A stretch of 47,519 nt of DNA, from contig JBEKKS010000019.1 in the NCBI GenBank assembly GCA_050010595.1, positions 1 through 47,519 on the forward strand, read 5' to 3'. Under the pieces are notes generated by a model. It saw nothing but the letters and a program-made list of their open reading frames with translations. It searched no databases and was not told the origin of the DNA. Positions 41,195-47,519 of this stretch are shown one piece after another; the first letter of the stretch is position 1, and every line of letters begins with the position of its first letter. The translations under genes were made by a program, and so were the position numbers. The DNA is from Palsa-513 sp050010595 (GTDB lineage: Bacteria > Actinomycetota > Thermoleophilia > Solirubrobacterales > Solirubrobacteraceae).

Positions 41195-41902
41195 TCAAGA
41201 CGCCGGCGCCGAACTGCTGCCGCTCGCCCCGGTTGCTCCATGTGGCCGCAGAGACGCGCATGCCGAGAGTGCCGTCTTCAGCTTTGAGCTGACGGTCCCG
41301 GTTGCGCCTGAGGCTCCGCGCGGGCCAAAACCTGACGACGCCACCGAGACGCCGTGCAGCTTCAAGCAGTTGCGGTACGCGGCGAAGGCGCTGCTGTTGA
41401 CGCCGCCAGCACCAGAGAAGCCGCGGAAGCCGCCGCTCCCCTTTGGCTGGAGGCTGGCGCACGCCTTGAAAGCTTTCTGGAACTTCGAGAATCCGCCAGC
41501 CGGGAACCCGGCGCCACGGCTGCCGCTAGCCCCGCTCGGGAGCGATGGTGGCGTGCCACCACCGGCGCCCGCCGGCGGCGTGCCAGCACCAGCGCCCGGC
41601 GCACCGCCGCTGCCGCCGCCCGGGAAGCCACCGCCGCCGCCAAAGGAGACGCCGTGCTGCTTCAGGCAAGCTGTGTAGGCAGTCGTCGACGCCTTGGTCG
41701 AAGTGCCATGGGAAGCCGAGGTCGACGACTTCGACGTCGAGCTCGAGCCGCCGCCGCCACCACCGCATGCTGCTAGCAGTAACGCGAGCGAGCCGACGGC
41801 AAGCACGGCACGAACCCCGCCCCCGCGCCGCATCCGGCGCATGGGAGCGATCAAGCCAGTGCGCGTGATCGTCCTTCGGACAGCTCGATCTTCGTGAAGC
41901 AT
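41195..41902 (-). CDS. Lipoprotein with duplicated CLKxHGV/ACASL motif
   Basis: A 235-residue predicted lipoprotein. The lipobox LLLAAC puts the lipid-modified Cys at about residue 46 after a long basic N-region; the ATG at 41842 is an alternative start, and 41902 is preferred because a TACAGT box lies 8 bases upstream. The mature part has two copies of a unit: TACLKQHGVSF with FKACASLQP, and RNCLKLHGVSV with LSACASLRP. They are joined by Gly/Pro-rich linkers. Each unit has two cysteines. I recall similar motifs in uncharacterised Solirubrobacterales lipoproteins. It lies 31 bases upstream of the adaptor gene. Confidence 0.8.
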   Translation of the reverse strand: MLHEDRAVRRTITRTGLIAPMRRMRRGGGVRAVLAVGSLALLLAACGGGGGGSSSTSKSSTSASHGTSTKASTTAYTACLKQHGVSFGGGGGFPGGGSGGAPGAGAGTPPAGAGGGTPPSLPSGASGSRGAGFPAGGFSKFQKAFKACASLQPKGSGGFRGFSGAGGVNSSAFAAYRNCLKLHGVSVASSGFGPRGASGATGTVSSKLKTALSACASLRPHGATGASGSSSAPAS

Positions 41903-41910
41903 CGCCGCGG

Positions 41911-41916
41911 ACTGTA
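41911..41916 (-). promoter_or_regulatory. -10 element of the lipoprotein/exporter operon
   Basis: On the minus strand TACAGT lies 8 bases before the ATG at 41902, with no ribosome binding site between. A leaderless mRNA is likely. The spacer 41903-42126 also holds the panC promoter region, where no convincing box was found. Confidence 0.45.
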
Positions 41917-42126
41917 CGGACGCACTGTGTGGCCAATCTGTGCGCCGGCGCAAAGCCAGCATAGAATTTTCGCCTGGGCTGAAGCGGTCTGACTGGAGTC
42001 ACTCCCGGCTTCGCCCGCTGCTTAGCGCTACGCTGTTGGTGGCCGCCAACCGCACGGTGGTGGACCCTTCGACTCCCAAATCCTGTAATCGCGACCGGTA
42101 TCCCGCAGGGAACTGGACCGAGTGAG

Positions 42127-42984
42127 ATGAGAACCGTTCGAACGATCGCCGAGCTTCGTCGTCTGCTGGCGCCCGCGCGCCGCGACGGAGCGAGCATCGG
42201 CTTGGTGGCGACGATGGGCGCCCTTCACGACGGCCACTTCTCGCTGCTGCGGGAGGCGCGCGCGCGATGCGACCGCGTCGTGATGTCGCTGTTCGTCAAC
42301 CCAACGCAGTTTGGCCCGACGGAGGACCTCGACGCCTATCCGCGCGACGAGGAGCGTGACGCGGCGCTCGCGCGGGAGGCGGGCGTCGATCTCCTCTTCG
42401 CTCCTGCGGCGGCCGAGATCTACCCGCCGGGCTTCGCCACCACGGTCGTCGTGCGCGGTCTGAGCGAACGGCTGGAGGGCGAGCGGCGCGGATCGAGTCA
42501 CTTCGACGGCGTCGCAACAGTCGTCACGAAGCTGCTCAACATCGTCGGACCGGATTTTGCTTTCTTCGGCCAGAAGGACGCGCAGCAGACACTCGTAGTC
42601 AAACGGCTCGTAGCCGATCTCGACATCACGACGGAGATCGTGATCTGCCCGACTGTGCGCGAACCGGACGGGCTCGCACGATCGAGCCGCAACGCCTACC
42701 TGAGCGCCGAGGATCGCGCCCGCGCGGTCGGCCTCTCGCGCGCGCTGCGTCGCGCCGCGGAAGTGATCGAGGCCGGCGAGCGCGACAGCGCAGCGGGAGC
42801 CGCTGCAGCCCGGGAAGAGCTCGAGGCTCACGGGATCGACGCCGAGTACCTCGACATCGTCGATCCCGACACGCTCGAGCCAGTGGCACGGATCGACCGG
42901 CCGGTGCTCGTTGCCGTCGCAGCAAAGGTTGGTCCCGCGCGTCTGATCGACAACCTGCTCGTCACACCGAATGGAGGACGCTAG
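42127..42984 (+). CDS. panC: Pantothenate synthetase
   Basis: A 285-residue enzyme joining pantoate and beta-alanine with ATP. The HIGH-like motif is MGALHDGHFSLLREARARCD and NPTQFGPTEDLDAYPRDEER follows, both in the nucleotide and pantoate site. GQKDAQQTLVVKRLVADL and the KMSKS-like SSRNAYLS complete the active site. The ATG at 42127 has a GAGTGAG sequence just before. panD starts on the base after its stop, and panB follows, so all three steps to pantothenate that use pantoate and beta-alanine are in one operon. Confidence 0.95.
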   Translation: MRTVRTIAELRRLLAPARRDGASIGLVATMGALHDGHFSLLREARARCDRVVMSLFVNPTQFGPTEDLDAYPRDEERDAALAREAGVDLLFAPAAAEIYPPGFATTVVVRGLSERLEGERRGSSHFDGVATVVTKLLNIVGPDFAFFGQKDAQQTLVVKRLVADLDITTEIVICPTVREPDGLARSSRNAYLSAEDRARAVGLSRALRRAAEVIEAGERDSAAGAAAAREELEAHGIDAEYLDIVDPDTLEPVARIDRPVLVAVAAKVGPARLIDNLLVTPNGGR

Positions 42985-43365
42985 ATGCAGCGCACGATGT
43001 TGAAGTCGAAGATCCATCGCGGGCGCGTGACCGACTGCGACCTGCACTATGTCGGCTCGATCACGGTCGACCCGCTGCTGCTCGAAGCAGCCGACATCCT
43101 GCCCCATGAACAGGTGACGGTCCTCGACATCGACAACGGTGCGCGCTTCGAGACCTACGCGATCGCCGGCGAGCGTGGCGGCGGCGAGCTCAAGCTCAAC
43201 GGTGCAGCGGCGCGACTCGTGCACCGCGGCGACACGCTGATCGTCATCTCCTACGCGCAGTACGCACCGGCCGAGTTATCGGCCTACGCCCCCCGGGTCG
43301 TCCACGTCGACGACCGCAATCAGATTCTCGCGGTCGATGACCGCGTCGAGGCGCTGCTCGGCTGA
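42985..43365 (+). CDS. panD: Aspartate 1-decarboxylase proenzyme
   Basis: A 126-residue pyruvoyl enzyme that makes beta-alanine. The self-cleavage site Gly24-Ser25 is in LHYVGSITVD, so the beta chain is residues 1-24 and the alpha chain begins at Ser25, which becomes the pyruvoyl group. The first four residues precede the usual start, Met5 of MLKSKIHRG. TYAIAGERGGGELKLNGAAA is the conserved core. It starts immediately after panC. Confidence 0.95.
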   Translation: MQRTMLKSKIHRGRVTDCDLHYVGSITVDPLLLEAADILPHEQVTVLDIDNGARFETYAIAGERGGGELKLNGAAARLVHRGDTLIVISYAQYAPAELSAYAPRVVHVDDRNQILAVDDRVEALLG

Positions 43366-43384
43366 GCCGCGAAAGGAGCCAGCG

Positions 43385-44278
43385 ATGTCAAGCACACCGA
43401 ACGTCGATGCAGGGCCGGAAAGCGACCGCCTGCCGATGACGCTGCCGCGCATCGCGGAGAAGAAGCGCCTTCGCGAACCGATCGTGATGATCACGGCCTA
43501 CGACTTTCCGACCGCGCGGATCGTCGAGGAGGCCGGCATCGACATCGTCCTCGTCGGCGACTCAGCCGCCGAGGTGGTCCTCGGTTACGGCTCGACGGTC
43601 GCGGTGAGCATCGAAGAGATGCTGATGCTCACCGCCGCGGTCAGGCGCGGGTTGCGCACGCCACTGCTCGTGGGCGATCTGCCGTTCGGCTCATACGAGG
43701 CGTCAGACGAGCAGGCGGTGCGAAGCGCGCAGCGCTTCGTCAAGGAGTCCGGCGCCGACGCGGTCAAGCTCGAAGGCGGAGGGCCCACATCGGTTGCACG
43801 CGTAAAGGCGATCGTCGGTGCGGGGATCCCCGTGATGGGACACGTTGGGTTGACGCCGCAGACCACTACCGCGCTCGGCGGGCGGCGCGCGCAGGGTCGC
43901 ACCGCCGAGCGGGCGCTCGCGCTCGGGCGCGAGGCACGCGAGCTCGAGTCGGCAGGTTGCTTCGCGATCGTCCTCGAGGCGATTCCCGCTGCCGTCGCGG
44001 CGCAGCTCACAGACACGCTCTCGATTCCCACGATCGGCATCGGCGCAGGTCCCGAGACGAGCGGGCAGGTGCTCGTCGTGCACGACATGCTCGGCGTGTA
44101 CCCGGAAGCGCCGCGGCGACACGCGAAGCGCTACATCGACCTCCATCAGCAGATGCTGGCGGCGATCGGCGAGTACGCGGAGGACGTGCGCGAGCGTCGC
44201 TTCCCGGCCCCCGAGAACACGTTCTCGATCGATCCGGCAGAGCTCAGAGCATTCAGCGAGGGCCTCCAAGCGCTCTGA
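43385..44278 (+). CDS. panB: 3-methyl-2-oxobutanoate hydroxymethyltransferase
   Basis: A 297-residue enzyme that makes ketopantoate from 2-oxoisovalerate and methylenetetrahydrofolate. The Mg-binding region is DIVLVGDSAAEVVLGYGST; GDLPFGSYEASDEQA, VKLEGG, MGHVGLTPQ and IGIGAGPETSGQVLVVHDML are all conserved. The ATG at 43385 is preceded by AAAGGAG. A 20-residue N-terminal extension before TLPRIAEKK is longer than in E. coli. Confidence 0.95.
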   Translation: MSSTPNVDAGPESDRLPMTLPRIAEKKRLREPIVMITAYDFPTARIVEEAGIDIVLVGDSAAEVVLGYGSTVAVSIEEMLMLTAAVRRGLRTPLLVGDLPFGSYEASDEQAVRSAQRFVKESGADAVKLEGGGPTSVARVKAIVGAGIPVMGHVGLTPQTTTALGGRRAQGRTAERALALGREARELESAGCFAIVLEAIPAAVAAQLTDTLSIPTIGIGAGPETSGQVLVVHDMLGVYPEAPRRHAKRYIDLHQQMLAAIGEYAEDVRERRFPAPENTFSIDPAELRAFSEGLQAL

Positions 44279-44312
44279 CAGGTCCGCTGCCGTGTTGTAA
44301 GGTGGCCGCCGC

Positions 44313-44780
44313 ATGCGCTGGCGCACACGACTCGGTTCGGCGATCACCTGCGCGCTGGCGGCTCTGTGCCTCCTGCCGGGCGCGGTCATGGCAAGCAGCT
44401 CGTTCAAGACCGGCCTTTACAAGGGGACGACCAGCCAGGGCGCCCCGTTCGAGTTCGAGCTCCAGAACATCGCCTGTCCGCGCAAACGACACCTCTGCAT
44501 CTACACACCGAGCGGCGGGACCACCGCGCAGGCCAACCTGGACATGCCTTGCACGACCACCGGCAGCTCGACGAACGCCTACGTCGACCTGTCCCAGATT
44601 CCCGTACCGAAGAGCGGCGTCATCCACAACAGCTCGACCGCGTTCTCGCTCGTCGTCGTGACCGTAAAGGTCGCCCACGACGGGACGATGTCCGGCACCT
44701 TCGAAGCCACCGGGACGGCGAGCGACAACACCTCCGACTGCACCAGCGGCGTCGTGACGTTCACCGCTTCGCGCACCTGA
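44313..44780 (+). CDS. Secreted protein of unknown function
   Basis: A 155-residue protein with a signal peptide (MRWRTRLGSAITCALAALCL, cleavage near AVMASS). The mature part is beta-rich and contains four cysteines (NIACPRKRHLCIY, DMPCTTT and SDCTSG), suggesting two disulfides. GLYKGTTSQGAPFEFELQ and SGTFEATGTAS suggest a beta-sandwich like many secreted actinobacterial proteins, but no family is assigned. TAAGGT lies 10 bases before the ATG and no ribosome binding site is seen. It ends just before a perfect hairpin. Confidence 0.7.
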   Translation: MRWRTRLGSAITCALAALCLLPGAVMASSSFKTGLYKGTTSQGAPFEFELQNIACPRKRHLCIYTPSGGTTAQANLDMPCTTTGSSTNAYVDLSQIPVPKSGVIHNSSTAFSLVVVTVKVAHDGTMSGTFEATGTASDNTSDCTSGVVTFTASRT

Positions 44781-44786
44781 GCTAGC

Positions 44787-44812
44787 CGGGCCGGCGCGCC
44801 ACCGCGCCGGCC
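44787..44812. terminator. Perfect 11-bp hairpin between convergent genes
   Basis: GGGCCGGCGCG and CGCGCCGGCCC are exact complements around a CCAC loop. It sits 6 bases past the stop of the secreted protein gene and on the downstream side of uvrA, so it may end transcription from both directions. No T tract follows. Confidence 0.65.
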
Positions 44813-44829
44813 CAGATCACCACAGGGTT

Positions 44830-44892
44830 TCAGGCGCCCTGCTTGACCAGGTAGCCCGAGAACGAACAGGCAGGACCCGAGGGTCCCTGCAT
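44830..44892 (-). CDS. Possible 20-residue peptide gene downstream of uvrA
   Basis: The frame reads MQGPSGPACSFSGYLVKQGA from an ATG at 44892. A good ribosome binding site, AGGGGG, lies 6 bases upstream, and the gap after the uvrA stop is 29 bases. Third codon positions are mostly G or C, as in real genes here. The caution is that the same stretch folds into a hairpin at 44870-44890, so it may simply be a uvrA terminator that happens to be open. No family is recognised. Confidence 0.35.
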   Translation of the reverse strand: MQGPSGPACSFSGYLVKQGA

Positions 44893-44921
44893 GTAAACCC
44901 CCTGATTCCGGCAGCGCTCAG

Positions 44922-47519
<2,598 letters not shown>

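Noticed and set aside
41960..42126. A tRNA-like look around CCTTCGACTCCC in the spacer before panC
   Set aside because: No acceptor stem or anticodon stem can be formed on either strand around it.

Overview
The window is a gene-dense, high-GC stretch of a bacterial chromosome. Several features point to an actinobacterium, and the protein style suggests the Thermoleophilia/Solirubrobacterales, though that placement is inference. They are a coproporphyrin-type heme operon (hemE-hemH-hemY-hemQ), an HpnCDE squalene route, many 4-bp start/stop overlaps, and -10 boxes placed 6-10 nt before start codons that lack a ribosome binding site. No insertion sequence, prophage, CRISPR array or rRNA was seen. 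No gap between genes exceeds about 300 bases.

Layout. 1-1456 (minus): partial DUF1028 protein, DsbA-like thioredoxin, small helical protein. 1550-5592: a Fur/Zur-type repressor divergent from a zinc-type ABC importer with two permeases. 5637-8706: hpnC-hpnD-hpnE. 8693-11921: DUF167 protein, tandem universal stress protein, acetyltransferase, FUSC-type membrane protein, four-cysteine protein. 11943-17233: a heterodimeric ABC exporter with one degenerate ATPase site, then an ABC-2 ATPase/permease pair. 17318-17389: tRNA-Gln(CUG). 17424-21986 (minus): heme operon whose last gene, hemQ, carries a frameshift. 22203-23829: a four-gene operon of unknown function ending in a bidirectional terminator. 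23865-25382: secreted protein and two TrkA-type K+ regulators. 25653-27716: K+-independent H+-pyrophosphatase. 27879-33712 (minus): a tightly overlapped operon of uracil-DNA glycosylase, tsaE, tsaB, rimI, tsaD, a glutaredoxin-Rex fusion, a glutamate-cysteine-ligase-like enzyme and a DUF1844-like protein. 33873-36064: OmpR-type two-component pair. 36211-41902 (minus): lipoprotein, MacA-like adaptor containing two fibronectin-III-like domains, MacB-type ATPase and permease, small anchored protein. 42127-44278: panC-panD-panB. 44313-44780: secreted protein. 44922-47519: uvrA, cut by the window edge.

How the genes work together. The heme operon encodes uroporphyrinogen to heme b by way of coproheme. 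The tsa/rimI/Rex/ligase operon links tRNA t6A modification with NADH/thiol redox control. The MacAB-like operon lies next to, and convergent with, a two-component system that may regulate it. The observations most worth a second look are the glutaredoxin-Rex fusion, the FN3-bearing adaptor, the unknown four-gene operon, the overlapping bidirectional leaderless promoter at 11928-11935, the hemQ frameshift and a possible 20-residue peptide gene behind uvrA.
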